Assembly: GCA_963739345.1 (NCBI GenBank)
Contig: CAVUAA010000002.1
Coordinates: 372,001-436,000, forward strand
Length of the DNA stretch: 64,000 bases
DNA from: CAVUAA01 sp963739345
Lineage (GTDB): Bacteria > Chlamydiota > Chlamydiia > Chlamydiales > JAFEGQ01
Direction of reading: 5' to 3'
Position numbers and translations under genes: made by a program. The notes beneath the pieces were generated by a model. It did not search any database. It saw nothing but the letters and a program-made list of their open reading frames with translations, and was not told the origin of the DNA. Shown piece by piece: positions 49,594 through 58,302 of the stretch (position 1 is the first letter of the stretch; every line of letters starts with the position of its first letter).

Positions 49594-50405
49594 GCCAACG
49601 CTCCTAGCTGGAGAAATTCAATCGTCGCTTCCACCTGTCCGGTTAGCTTCTCTCCCATTTTCGGTGCGATGGTCTCCTGCGCGTGACGCATGATCCAACG
49701 GCCGCGGCCGCTGTCGATGCGGTGGGCGAGGTGCCAGACAAATGATCTGTCGTGATGGGAGAGGGCGCGGCCGAGGCGGATCAGCCCGCTCTGTTGACTT
49801 TTCGTTTGGAAGTCAGCAATCCAAGCGGAGAGGCCGTGGCGGGGGCCCGGCATCGGATCGCTCACCTGCATCCACCGCTTCAAGAACTTGCGCTGCCCAT
49901 CGGTGATGAGGGCATCCACTTCTCGAAGGAGGCGGCTCTCAATCGTCTTTTTCATCTCGTCGGCCAGATCGATCATTCCCAGATAGCCGATGAGGCGAGC
50001 AAGCACTCGTCCGTCAAGGTCGATGAGCGCTTGGAGGGGGGGGGGGCTAAGGCAGGCGAGAGGAACTACTGACGGTGCACCGAGAAGGTTGAGAAGATTG
50101 CCGAGGAGAAAAGCGGTTGGTGCGGGGGGCAATTTCCCGTCGATCGCCGACTGGTAGAGGGGGCGTCGTTCTGAGGGCTCTTTGGTGAGTGCCTGTTCAA
50201 TCCAAGAGGGGTGGTAGGCGGCGATGGCCACCTGTCCCGAGGCACGCAGCGGCTCTATCTGCAATGGGCCTACGTTGACCTCTCGCATTGCAGCTTGCTC
50301 GCGGTTACTGAAGTGTTCGAGGAGAGTCTGACTCTCTTGCGGGTGGAACCGCTCAACGAGCGACAGAAGCACTGCTGCCCGCTTACGAATCGTAAGCGTC
50401 GTCAT
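49590..50405 (-). CDS. SctK-position protein of the T3SS (CT560-like)
   Basis: 271 residues between sctJ and sctL, the place of SctK/MxiK in other systems and of CT560 in Chlamydia. No strong family motif. The N-terminus RKRAAVLLSLVERFHPQESQ and TLLEHFSNREQAAMREV resembles the helical repeat of FliG, which links the basal ring to the C-ring, so a sorting-platform adaptor role is reasonable. The rest is helical, with several Trp and His near the C-terminus. Overlaps both neighbours by 4 bp, so it is translated with them. Function is inference from place and fold type. Confidence 0.75.
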   Translation of the reverse strand: MTTLTIRKRAAVLLSLVERFHPQESQTLLEHFSNREQAAMREVNVGPLQIEPLRASGQVAIAAYHPSWIEQALTKEPSERRPLYQSAIDGKLPPAPTAFLLGNLLNLLGAPSVVPLACLSPPPLQALIDLDGRVLARLIGYLGMIDLADEMKKTIESRLLREVDALITDGQRKFLKRWMQVSDPMPGPRHGLSAWIADFQTKSQQSGLIRLGRALSHHDRSFVWHLAHRIDSGRGRWIMRHAQETIAPKMGEKLTGQVEATIEFLQLGALA

Positions 50406-51382
50406 TCGTCTTCCTCTTCTTCATCCTCATCGGAGGGGAAGTCGAAGTCCTCCTCATCTTCCTCCTCACCCTGCTTCTTTTTCTTCTTCCGTTCGGGAAG
50501 TCCCTCAAAGTGGAGAGGGCGGGTGTGGGTGAAGAGCCCTTGCGCTCCCCCAGACTCCTGGATCGCCGGGAACGTTTTCCAGAGGAGCCAGGCGATAAAG
50601 CCAGCGAGGATGAGAATGATGAGACAGAGGACTAGCGCAACAATGCGGAAGCGGGTGGCCGACTCTTTGGCCACCACCAACGTCCAAACGCGTGTGTAGT
50701 CCCGGTCCCCATCGGACATCATGTCCGCCTCCTGTTCGAGCACCACATCGGTGAAGCGGGAGCGGTCGGTCACCACCGTCACGTTGTTGAAGTCGAGCCC
50801 CACAACACTTGAAGAGACCAGCCGCTTGATCTTCGTCACCAGCTGACTGTTCGGATCGTCTAACACCCCCTGGTGCTTTACATAGACCGACGCCGTTACA
50901 TGCTCCTCGTCTTTCTCTTGGCCCGGAAGGGAGGCTTGTTCTTGCGGAAATGAGATTTGCACCGCAGCATCTAAGACTCCATCGATTTGCCTGATGGTGC
51001 CGGCGAGCTGTGCGGAGAGCCCCTCCTGATAGCGAATTTGCTCCTCTTGCGCAGAAGAGACCAGTCCGCTTTTTGCAAAGAGGGTGAGGAGGTTGGCTCC
51101 CTTACGTCTGGGGAGGCCGTTTCGATTGAGAATGGCCAACGCTTCGGTCTGCTGACTTGCCGGAACCATCACAGAAAACATCTGCTGCTGGCCCGCACCG
51201 GCCGCCGCACCCGTCACAGCTTTTGCCTCTTTTTCAGCCGCGATCCCCCGCGCTGCCAAAAAGACCAAAATTTCATTGGCTTGCTTTTCGTCAATGTCGC
51301 TCACCAGCTCTCTTTTTCCCTCACAAGAAAAAAGTGCGGCGGCCATCAGTACGAGTAGTAGTGGACGAAAGACGAACCTCAT
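50402..51382 (-). CDS. sctJ: Type III secretion inner-ring lipoprotein SctJ
   Basis: About 326 residues from ATG 51382 (a GTG five codons earlier is possible). MRFVFRPLLLVLMAAALFSC is a lipoprotein signal with lipobox LFSC. YscJ/FliF ring domains follow: ELVSDIDEKQANEILVFLAA, ILNRNGLPRRKG, QEEQIRYQEGLSAQLAGTIR, VTASVYVKHQGVLDDPN and IKRLVSSSVVGLDFNNVTVV. A C-terminal membrane helix (IVALVLCLIILILAGFIAWL) is followed by a cytosolic tail ending in a run of Asp/Glu (about 30 acidic residues in the last 45). It forms the inner membrane ring with SctD. First gene of the operon; the divergent MATE gene starts 112 bp away. Confidence 0.94.
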   Translation of the reverse strand: MRFVFRPLLLVLMAAALFSCEGKRELVSDIDEKQANEILVFLAARGIAAEKEAKAVTGAAAGAGQQQMFSVMVPASQQTEALAILNRNGLPRRKGANLLTLFAKSGLVSSAQEEQIRYQEGLSAQLAGTIRQIDGVLDAAVQISFPQEQASLPGQEKDEEHVTASVYVKHQGVLDDPNSQLVTKIKRLVSSSVVGLDFNNVTVVTDRSRFTDVVLEQEADMMSDGDRDYTRVWTLVVAKESATRFRIVALVLCLIILILAGFIAWLLWKTFPAIQESGGAQGLFTHTRPLHFEGLPERKKKKKQGEEEDEEDFDFPSDEDEEEEDE

Positions 51383-51494
51383 AAACGAATCACTCACTGT
51401 GTCTTTGTTACAGCGGATCCTAGCACACCCCCTACTTTACACCTTAGGCGAAATAATCCTGTACAGAGGTTTATGTTTCCTTCATACTGTTTTC

Positions 51495-52904
51495 ATGTCA
51501 TTAACGAAGTATCCAGAAGGCTCTGTCCGCGAGCTCATGTGGGTGGCATTCCCCCTCATGCTCTCCTCCCTTTCCACTCTGGCGATGGTTTTTGTCGACC
51601 GTCTCTTCCTCGCACACTACTCTCCTGCAGCACTCAGCGCTGCGGTCACCGCCGGTACCATGTGGTGGGCGATCACCGGAGCTCTCCTTATTCTGGCAGC
51701 CATGTCAGAGGTGTTTGTCGCGCAGTATAACGGTGCCGGACTCCATGAGAGAATTGGGCGACCTGTTTGGCAGATGATCTGGTTTTCCTTCGGCACAATA
51801 CTTATTTGCATCCCCCTCGGCCTCTACGGCGGCCGCCTCATCTTTCACGACAGCGTCAACTTTCAGCTCGAAACCAGCTACTTCGGTTGGCTTAACTTCT
51901 TTGGCCCCACTTGGCCTCTCTCTGCTGCCCTCTCCGCCTTTTGGGTTGGAAGGGGGAAGGTGCGGATGGTCACCATGCTCGCCCTTCTCGCTAACGGCCT
52001 TAACATCCTACTCGACTGGATCCTCATCTTTGGTATCGAAGGGTACGTTCCCTCCATGGGCGTTGTGGGCGCTGCCGTTGCCACCAGTTTCGGTAACGTC
52101 GTTCAGGTGGCGATTCTTTTAGGCCTATTCTTACGCAAACCGAATCGGGACAAGTTTGGCACCGGCCGCTTCAAGCTTCACTTTGCAGAATTTCGCCGTT
52201 GCCTAAAAGTGGGTGGCCCGCAGGCCACACTCTTCTTTTTCGAAGCAGTTGGGTGGGGGATATTTTACATCTTCCTTCGAAAGACCAGCGCCCTCAACAT
52301 CTACACCGCTGGTATCGCGCAATCGGTCCTCATCCTCTTCTTCTTCATTGCAGAGGGAGTGGGACGTGGCGCCTCTGCCATCACCGGCAACATGATTGGC
52401 AGCGGCCGTCATGGAGAGGCGTTCAAAGTCTTTTGGGCTGGCATCAAGCTCCACCTCATCTTCTTCTGCCTCGTTGCAGTCGTTTTCATTGGTTTTCCCG
52501 ATATGATCATCGATCTCTTCGTCAACGACACTACCGGCGTCCTTACCGAAGGGGGGACCCAACTCTCTGCAGCCCTAGAACTGCTAGAGGAGGGAGAGCT
52601 CGTTCACACCCTTCGCCTCACCTTCCGCGTCCTCACCCTCTACCTCCTCTTTGAAGGGGTTCGCTGGCTCATCTCCGGCATCCTCACCTCTGCAGGTGAC
52701 ACCCTCTTCCTTCTCATCGCCGGCACCGTCACCGTCCCCCTCCTCCTCCTCCTTCCCACCTGGTACTTCGTCGGCTACCTCCACATTGGCGTCGTCGGCG
52801 CCTACATCCTCTCCGTCGCCTACGTCGCCGTTGTTGCCGGCATCTTCTACTGGCGCTTTGTCGCCCGCAAATGGCAAAACATCCAGCTCATCTCCCCGAC
52901 CTAA
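51495..52904 (+). CDS. MATE-family multidrug/Na+ exporter
   Basis: About 469 residues from ATG 51495 (MSLTKYPEGSVRELMWVAFP); the open frame extends upstream through sctJ antisense sequence. Twelve membrane segments. Family-typical features: ELMWVAFPLMLSSLSTLAM, FVDRLFLAHYS, SEVFVAQYNGAGLHERIG, and SFGNVVQVAILLGLFL, with an ITGNMIGSGRHGEAFK repeat half. Closest pattern is the NorM/DinF/prokaryotic polysaccharide-like MATE group. Substrate unknown. About 110 bp separate it from sctJ, enough for divergent promoters. Confidence 0.88.
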   Translation: MSLTKYPEGSVRELMWVAFPLMLSSLSTLAMVFVDRLFLAHYSPAALSAAVTAGTMWWAITGALLILAAMSEVFVAQYNGAGLHERIGRPVWQMIWFSFGTILICIPLGLYGGRLIFHDSVNFQLETSYFGWLNFFGPTWPLSAALSAFWVGRGKVRMVTMLALLANGLNILLDWILIFGIEGYVPSMGVVGAAVATSFGNVVQVAILLGLFLRKPNRDKFGTGRFKLHFAEFRRCLKVGGPQATLFFFEAVGWGIFYIFLRKTSALNIYTAGIAQSVLILFFFIAEGVGRGASAITGNMIGSGRHGEAFKVFWAGIKLHLIFFCLVAVVFIGFPDMIIDLFVNDTTGVLTEGGTQLSAALELLEEGELVHTLRLTFRVLTLYLLFEGVRWLISGILTSAGDTLFLLIAGTVTVPLLLLLPTWYFVGYLHIGVVGAYILSVAYVAVVAGIFYWRFVARKWQNIQLISPT

Positions 52905-52943
52905 GACCCCAATTGCCACCCTACCGTCCCCCTATCCCGCCTG

Positions 52944-53013
52944 TTTTTGGCAATCTACTTTGCCTCGCTCCTCAGACGTGGCTGGTGGCCACGCCGTTCG
53001 TCGGATTTCCCGG
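52944..53013 (+). repeat. Dispersed hairpin repeat, copy after the MATE gene
   Basis: TTTTTGGCAATCTACTTTGC, then CTCGCTCCTCAGACGTGGCT and GGTGGCCACGCCGTTCGTCG match 41977-42062 almost base for base across about 60 bp. The CGTGGC/GCCACG hairpin is retained. Flanking sequence on the left (CCCAATTGCC, GTCCCCCTAT) is shared with the copy near 58058, so the full unit is about 100-130 bp. Confidence 0.82.
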
Positions 53014-53168
53014 TCCTCGCGGCGCTCGCGACGGTCTAAAACCATCTTTAGCGTGAGGTTCAGGTCGCCAACCTAGCGGCTCAGCGTAGTGGCAGAATTA
53101 ATCACATGATTTGGTAGTCACGTGCGCCTAACTCATTGACAATCAGATTTTTGGCCGCGACTAAAAAT

Positions 53169-53265
53169 ACGTCGATGTTAGAATGGTCGCGACAATTCTA
53201 ACATCGACGTTATTTCTGCCGCGCTAACGTCCACTTCGGTGCCTGGCACCAAAGTGGACGTTAGC
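53169..53265. repeat. Two adjacent strong hairpins in a gene-free stretch
   Basis: Hairpin 1 (53169-53210): ACGTCGATGTTAGAAT and its exact complement around GGTCGCGACA. Hairpin 2 (53223-53265): GCTAACGTCCACTT pairing with AAGTGGACGTTAGC, with an inner GGTGCC/GGCACC. Neither has a T-run. They lie in the gap 52905-53454 together with the dispersed repeat; I see no gene there except a short coding-like minus-strand tail (53272-53360: ELHRAHLEIAIKLLYHNY). Confidence 0.8.
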
Positions 53266-53454
53266 GATCAGGCGAGGCGGTTCATGACTCGCTCGTAGTT
53301 GTGGTAGAGCAGCTTTATTGCGATCTCGAGATGAGCTCTGTGAAGCTCAGAGGCGGCTTGCCAAATTCACAGCCTGCTGCCATCCGGAATCGGCATCTCG
53401 CAGTCAGTTTTCCGCCGTTTGAGGTTCTGGTCGTCCACTTTGCTTGCGGTGCCT

Positions 53455-54195
53455 CTAAGATTCTGTGCAGAGAGTGAGGTAGGTGGCGAGGGGGTCGGGA
53501 GGGTTTTGCTTGAGGAGGGAGGTGGCGACGGCGGCAATTTCGCTGTCATTAGGGAACTGGGAGAGGATGTAGGCAGCCTGTTCAGTGTCGGGGCTGATCT
53601 CGGTATGAAGAAGAATGCGAAGGCAGAAGTCGCGGGCAGGGGTGCCGATGCGCAGAAGGGCTGCTGTCGCCTCCTCATCAATGAAAGTGTCTTCATGACC
53701 GACGGTCTCGAAGAGGGCAGGAATCGCTTCAAGCGAGTTGAGGCAGCGGCAGGCCAGGCCGATGGCAAAGCCGTAGCCGGGGAAGAGGGGGTCGAGGAGG
53801 TTGGGGGTGTGGAGCAGCTTAAGGAGGGCAGGTGGTGGCTTTTTCGCCCACCTTGATCAGAGCGGCTACTGCTTCTTCCTCGTCCTCGTTTTCCGAAAGG
53901 ATCAGATCGGAGATGAGACGGGGAATGGGATTCTTCTCATCCTCCACCTCGTAGATGGCGCGTAGGTTGTGGTACATGGCAAGAGATTCATCTACGCGAG
54001 CCTGATCAGCTTCGGAAAGTGTGTAGGCCTCAGGGTATAGCCGCAATGCGCCTGCACACGCTCGATTTCGAGCACAGCTCCTTTGCCCCCTTTCTCATAG
54101 TAGTCGAGCATGATGCCAAAGCTCCCCCCAAAGTGAGCGTGCCGGTGCATCAGCACCTCAATGTCATCAGAGTCGTAAAGGGGTAGTCCTTCCAT
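53455..54195 (-). pseudogene. HEAT-like repeat protein gene broken by two frameshifts
   Basis: Three protein-like segments in successive minus-strand frames join into one protein of about 245 residues. Segment 1 from ATG 54195: MEGLPLYDSDDIEVLMHRHA and LDYYEKGGKGAVLEIERVQ. Segment 2 from about 54046: LRLYPEAYTLSEADQARVDE and IPRLISDLILSENEDEEEAV. Segment 3 to TAG 53455: LLKLLHTPNLLDPLFPGYGF, LNSLEAIPALFETVGHEDTF, DEEATAALLRIGTPARDFCL. The helical A-A-x-x-L-x-x-I-G units suggest HEAT-type repeats. Shifts lie near 54047 and near 53830. The gene follows the Inc-like gene by 5 bp, so they were probably an operon. Confidence 0.72.
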
Positions 54196-54200
54196 CTTCG

Positions 54201-54989
54201 CTATTCCTCTTGCTTAGGAAGTCGGTTACGCAGAGTCTGAACGGCACCCTTGTCCAGTTTGGCTAGTGCAGCTAAGAAGCACTCTACAGGAGCGTCATCT
54301 TCTTGGGTAATCGCGTAGCGCGTTTTTGCATACTCGCTATCCAGAATACTTAGGTCAGAGGAGTCTTTCTTGAGTTTAAAATAGACGGCCCAGGTGAAGG
54401 CTTCTTCGACCCCAGCGTGAATCTGGCAGCTGCAATTAAGATCGGCAGCCTCAGAATCACCCCCAGCCTCCGCAAGCTCGATGAGAATGTCATCGATGCA
54501 GGGAAGTTTGAGGCTGGTCAGTTCACTAGGTGGTGCCAATTTAAGGCAGTGGACGAGCGCCTCTTTCTTCCCTTCGAGGTAACTGATGACCTGTGGGAGA
54601 TTTACAAGCGCGTGCTCGCTATACGTGGATAAGATGTTGAGCTTCTTAATAGCGTTTGTGTCCTTGAGTTGGTCTTGAATATCCTTAACTAGCTGGATGA
54701 ATCGGTTGGGGACTTTAGCTGCAATGGCTTTGATGTCCCTGTCCCTGTCCCTGTCCCTGTCGGATGTCGCTTTTAGGGAGCCTTCCGACTGTAGGGCGGG
54801 ACTTGAGGTGTGGGCTAGGGCGAGGCCCAGTAGTGCAGTGGAGATGCTGGCGGTGGCCGGCCAGCGCCAGGAGAGGGTGTCGGGGCGAGTCGATTTGAGG
54901 GCGACGAGGGCTAGGGTGGTCAGTGCAGAAACTGTGTAGATGTATTTTAGGTAAGTGTGATTTTTAATACTGATGATAGTCACTGACAT
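54201..54989 (-). CDS. Inc-like protein with bilobed hydrophobic domain
   Basis: 262 residues. Two membrane helices lie close together near the N-terminus (YLKYIYTVSALTTLALVAL at 13-31 and TASISTALLGLALAHTS at 47-63) with a short loop between, the topology of chlamydial inclusion-membrane (Inc) proteins. The 200-residue C-terminal part is soluble and helical, beginning with SDRDRDRDRDI, encoded by a hexanucleotide tandem repeat (54736-54760). Later it has PNRFIQLVKDIQDQLKD and an acidic/Cys-containing stretch. By family an Inc is sent through the T3SS into the inclusion membrane with its C-terminus facing the host cytosol. The assignment rests on topology only. Confidence 0.68.
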   Translation of the reverse strand: MSVTIISIKNHTYLKYIYTVSALTTLALVALKSTRPDTLSWRWPATASISTALLGLALAHTSSPALQSEGSLKATSDRDRDRDRDIKAIAAKVPNRFIQLVKDIQDQLKDTNAIKKLNILSTYSEHALVNLPQVISYLEGKKEALVHCLKLAPPSELTSLKLPCIDDILIELAEAGGDSEAADLNCSCQIHAGVEEAFTWAVYFKLKKDSSDLSILDSEYAKTRYAITQEDDAPVECFLAALAKLDKGAVQTLRNRLPKQEE

Positions 54990-55041
54990 TCTAAACTCTC
55001 CAATTTTGTGGCGCGTAGTTTAGGAGAGCGGGTAGTAGAAG

Positions 55042-55935
55042 TCAATTGGGGGATTTGATCAGGAGGTCGGCGTTGTAGCTGGAGCGGACGAAGGGGCCGC
55101 AGTACATGTTGGGGATGCCAATGGAATGGCCGTAGGCTTCGTAGGACTTGAACTGGTCGGGAGTGACGAAGGTCTTGACGAGGAGTTTTTTCTGATTTGG
55201 CTGAAGGTATTGGCCCATGGTGACAATATTGACACCAACATTTTTGAGGTCGCGGAGCGATTCTTGTACTTGTTCCTCGGTTTCGCCGAGGCCCACCATG
55301 AGGCCCGATTTGAGGAAGGGGGTTTTGCCAGCAGCATGTTTGAGGAGGGCGAGGGAGCGGTCGTAGGTGGCCTTGTGGCGGACGCGGGGAGTGAGGGCGC
55401 GGACGGTCTCGAGGTTGTGGTTGAAGACGGTGGGGTTTTCGGCGAGGACGGTGTCGAGGGCGGCGGTGTCACCGTTGAAGTCGAAGGTGAGCAGTTCGAT
55501 GGTGGTGCCGGGGCAGTCAGCTTTGATCTGACGCTGGATGGCGGCGAGGTGGGCAGCTCCGCCGTCAGGCTGGTCGTCGCGGGCGACCATGGTGATGACG
55601 ACGTGTTTGAGGCCCAGTTTTTTGACCGAGTCGGCGACACGGCGGGGTTCGTCGAGCTCGAGCGGTTTGGGGGCTTTTGAGAAGTCGATGTCGCAGAAGC
55701 CGCAGGCGCGGGTGCACTCCTTGCCCATGACGAGGAAGGTGGCGGTGCCGCGCGACCAGCAGTCGGTGAGGTTGGGGCAGCGGGCCTCTTCGCAGACGGT
55801 GTGGAGGCGGTTCTCTTTGACGGCGTCGCGGGTCTTCCAGAGGTCGCCCCCTTTGGGAAGCGGGCGGTGGAGCCACATGGGGAAACGCCCTTTGGCTTCT
55901 TTATCGGGGTTCTCGGGGAGTTTGTTGGGCTTCAT
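55042..55935 (-). CDS. lipA: Lipoyl synthase
   Basis: About 297 residues from ATG 55935, which overlaps the lpdA stop by 4 bp; the longer open frame is lpdA antisense-free extension without a ribosome site. Radical-SAM enzyme that inserts sulfur into protein-bound octanoate. The auxiliary cluster ligands CEEARCPNLTDC, the SAM cluster ECTRACGFCDID (CxxxCxxC), and the C-terminal serine ligand motif VRSSYNAD are visible. It serves 2-oxoacid dehydrogenase complexes along with lpdA. The pair is the same as in Chlamydia. Confidence 0.96.
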   Translation of the reverse strand: MKPNKLPENPDKEAKGRFPMWLHRPLPKGGDLWKTRDAVKENRLHTVCEEARCPNLTDCWSRGTATFLVMGKECTRACGFCDIDFSKAPKPLELDEPRRVADSVKKLGLKHVVITMVARDDQPDGGAAHLAAIQRQIKADCPGTTIELLTFDFNGDTAALDTVLAENPTVFNHNLETVRALTPRVRHKATYDRSLALLKHAAGKTPFLKSGLMVGLGETEEQVQESLRDLKNVGVNIVTMGQYLQPNQKKLLVKTFVTPDQFKSYEAYGHSIGIPNMYCGPFVRSSYNADLLIKSPN

Positions 55936-57338
55936 TTCTTTGCTTTTGGGAAGGGGAGGTGGATGGGACGGCCGGCGGCCATGAGAGTGGCTTCCAACCA
56001 CGCTTCGGATGAAGTTGGGTGGGCGTGGATGGTCTCTGCAATGCACTCGACGGTGAGCTCGTTGGCGACAGCTTCTGTCATCTGCGCAATTAGAGAGCCT
56101 GCTTCGTGTGCGACTGCTTGCGCGCCGAGGATGGCACCGGTTTTTTTGTCGATCACCACCTGCGCAAATCCTTCGGTCTCGTTCTCAGCAAGGTTGCGGC
56201 CGAGGACGGAGAAGGGGAAGCGGCCGACGCTGGCGTCGTAGCCGGCCTCTTGTGCTTGGGCGAGCGTGAGGCCGACGTTGCCCGACTCGGGGTGGGTGTA
56301 GACGATGGAGGGGACGGCGTTGTAGTGCATCTCTGCAGATCCGCCAAGCGCGTTGTCTGCGGCGACGAGCCCCTGATGGGAGGCGACGTGGGCGAGTAGG
56401 TACTTGCCGGTGATGTCGCCAATGGCGTAGATGCCGGGGACGGAGGTCTGCATCTTGTCGTTCACAGCGATGTAGCCCATCCGGTCGACCCCAATGCCCA
56501 CCTTGTCGAGGCCAAGGTCAGAGGTGTTCATGGTGCGGCCAATGGCAACGAGTGCTGTGTCGGCGACGATCGGTTCCCGATCCTTGACGCGGACAGTGAC
56601 GCCGTTGCCGCTCTTGTCGATTCCTTCAACCATCACACCAGTGAGAATCTCGATCCCTTGAGATTTGAGTGATTGGGTGAGTGCTTTAGCGTTGTCGGGT
56701 GGCTCGGTTGAGAGGATGGTGGGCAACATCTCTAGAATGGTCACTCTCACACCCAGTTCTGCATAGAGACAGGCCGATTCGCACCCAATTACCCCGCCGC
56801 CAATCACCGCGAGCGATTTGGGAAGTTCACGCAACTCCAGAATAGAGGTCGACGAATGGACGTGAGGTGGATCGAAGGGGAAAGCACTTACGTTTTTCGG
56901 CTCAGAGCCGGTTGCTAAGATGATTTTTTCCGCGCGGAGGATGGCTGGCTTATCGCCGAGCACCTTCACTTCATTGGGGCCATTGAGTTTGCCCCAGCCG
57001 CGCACAATTGTAATTCCGTCAGCCTTGATCAAGCCTTCGAGGCTGTTCCGGATGCCGGTCACCACCCCGTCTTTGCGGTCGGTCATTTTGGAGAAGTCGA
57101 TCTCCATCTGGCCCACTTTTACGCCAAACTCTTCGGCATGGCGGATCTTTTTCACCACCGCCGCACCGGCCAACAGCGTTTTGGTTGGAATACAGCCAAA
57201 GTTGAGGCACGACCCTCCCATCAGCTTCGCTTCGACCAGCGCTACATTGGCGCCCTGTTGTGCTGCGCGGATGGCCGCGACATAGCCGCCCGGACCGCCA
57301 CCGATAACAATGAGATCAAACTGTTGATAGTCGGTCAT
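55932..57338 (-). CDS. lpdA: Dihydrolipoamide dehydrogenase
   Basis: About 468 residues from ATG 57338, with AGGTG six bases upstream; the frame is open a further 23 codons without a ribosome site. FAD site DLIVIGGGPGGYVAAI, redox-active disulfide GGSCLNFGCIPTKTLL, NAD site SLAVIGGGVIGCESACLYAE, a second FAD motif GIYAIGDITGKYLLAH, and the C-terminal His-Glu pair in HAHPTSSEAWLEA. It reoxidises dihydrolipoamide in the pyruvate and 2-oxoglutarate dehydrogenase complexes. Coupled to lipA by ATGA overlap; divergent from the zinc-ribbon gene by 110 bp. Confidence 0.97.
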   Translation of the reverse strand: MTDYQQFDLIVIGGGPGGYVAAIRAAQQGANVALVEAKLMGGSCLNFGCIPTKTLLAGAAVVKKIRHAEEFGVKVGQMEIDFSKMTDRKDGVVTGIRNSLEGLIKADGITIVRGWGKLNGPNEVKVLGDKPAILRAEKIILATGSEPKNVSAFPFDPPHVHSSTSILELRELPKSLAVIGGGVIGCESACLYAELGVRVTILEMLPTILSTEPPDNAKALTQSLKSQGIEILTGVMVEGIDKSGNGVTVRVKDREPIVADTALVAIGRTMNTSDLGLDKVGIGVDRMGYIAVNDKMQTSVPGIYAIGDITGKYLLAHVASHQGLVAADNALGGSAEMHYNAVPSIVYTHPESGNVGLTLAQAQEAGYDASVGRFPFSVLGRNLAENETEGFAQVVIDKKTGAILGAQAVAHEAGSLIAQMTEAVANELTVECIAETIHAHPTSSEAWLEATLMAAGRPIHLPFPKAKK

Positions 57339-57448
57339 AACAATCACCTTGGTTCGAACGCCATTGATAGCACCGATGTGCTTAAATTGGAAGACGTTCG
57401 CTTGCATGCAAATGCCATCTCACGCATAACTACGGAGGAACCAATTGT

Positions 57449-57964
57449 TTGGGGGCTCCAATGACTAATGCAAAGAACCGGAAATTATGTTGGAACTGTG
57501 ACGGAAGCGTCCACATTCATGCCACCAAGTGTCCTTATTGCGGCACTGAGCTAGTGGCTGAAGAGACGCCGCCCACCTACAACACCACCTACCAACAACC
57601 CGAGCCTCCTCCCCAACCGCAGCAAGTTTCGCAAGAGCCCCCTCCACCCCCTTATGTGCAGCGGGTCCAGCCTCAAAACTACTCCCTTCCTCAACAATCC
57701 TCATGGCAGGAGCAACTGCCGCAAGAAGAGCCCAAACAGGAACAAACGGCTTCCCGCACCTCAGGTGGCGGTGCCGGCCCTCTCCTTATGCTTCTCCCTG
57801 GAGCCTTCTTCTTTCTCTTTGCGATGCTCCTCCTCCTCTTTTCAGATGACGGCCTCCTCACCCTCTCGTGGAAGGCCAAGCACTGGTATGTCTACCTTCT
57901 TGTCGCCTGCCCCATGCTATACATCGGCTGGCGTTCACTCAACCGCGTCACCGAGACGGCCTGA
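57449..57964 (+). CDS. Zinc-ribbon, Pro/Gln-rich membrane protein (CT556-like position)
   Basis: About 171 residues from TTG 57449 with GGAGG ten bases upstream; an ATG at 57461 is the alternative. An N-terminal zinc ribbon (CWNCDGSVHIHATKCPYC, two CxxC pairs), a Pro/Gln-rich linker of about 75 residues, and two membrane helices near the C-terminus (LLMLLPGAFFFLFAMLLLLF and WYVYLLVACPMLYIGW). Gene order next to lpdA matches the CT556 position in Chlamydia. Topology suggests the ribbon and linker are cytoplasmic. Function is not known. Confidence 0.75.
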   Translation: MGAPMTNAKNRKLCWNCDGSVHIHATKCPYCGTELVAEETPPTYNTTYQQPEPPPQPQQVSQEPPPPPYVQRVQPQNYSLPQQSSWQEQLPQEEPKQEQTASRTSGGGAGPLLMLLPGAFFFLFAMLLLLFSDDGLLTLSWKAKHWYVYLLVACPMLYIGWRSLNRVTETA

Positions 57965-58057
57965 TCTTTTGGCGCAGGACTAAGCGCTCGGCTAACGGCA
58001 GCCATTTCGGCTAGCCGCCCGCCCCGGACCCAGATTGCCGCCTCTCGTCCCCCTATG

Positions 58058-58150
58058 ACATCTGCTTTTGGCCTACGGTCGCCTCGCTCCTCAGACATGG
58101 CCAAAATGGTGGCCACGCCATTCGTTGCGATGCTTTATATCGCACAAAAT
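58058..58150 (+). repeat. Dispersed hairpin repeat, diverged copy
   Basis: CTGCTTTTGGCCTACGGTCG, CCTCGCTCCTCAGACATGGC, GGTGGCCACGCCATTCGTTG and GCACAAAATCAGACGCC align with 41977-42062. The hairpin is enlarged (ATGGCC AAAATGG TGGCCA), keeping base pairing although the sequence has changed. The left part of the unit, CCCAGATTGCCGCC with GTCCCCCTAT, precedes at about 58023. Confidence 0.75.
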
Positions 58151-58252
58151 CAGACGCCATAGTGGAACGATTAGGTAGCAAACCGGGTCTCCGCGCTACG
58201 CCCTGCGATGCAAACATCTCTAGGTCCTATTCCGCGATTTGGCTGCTTTCGG

Positions 58253-58293
58253 AAATTGTCACAATTCGGGACTGTCCCAGAATGTGACAATTT
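58253..58293. repeat. Near-perfect 18-bp inverted repeat
   Basis: AAATTGTCACAATTCGGGA and TCCCAGAATGTGACAATTT pair around CTG with one bulged position. There is no T-run. It stands just before the hairpin at 58303 and downstream of the dispersed repeat, so this spacer is a cluster of palindromes. Confidence 0.72.
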
Positions 58294-58302
58294 AGCGGAA
58301 GA

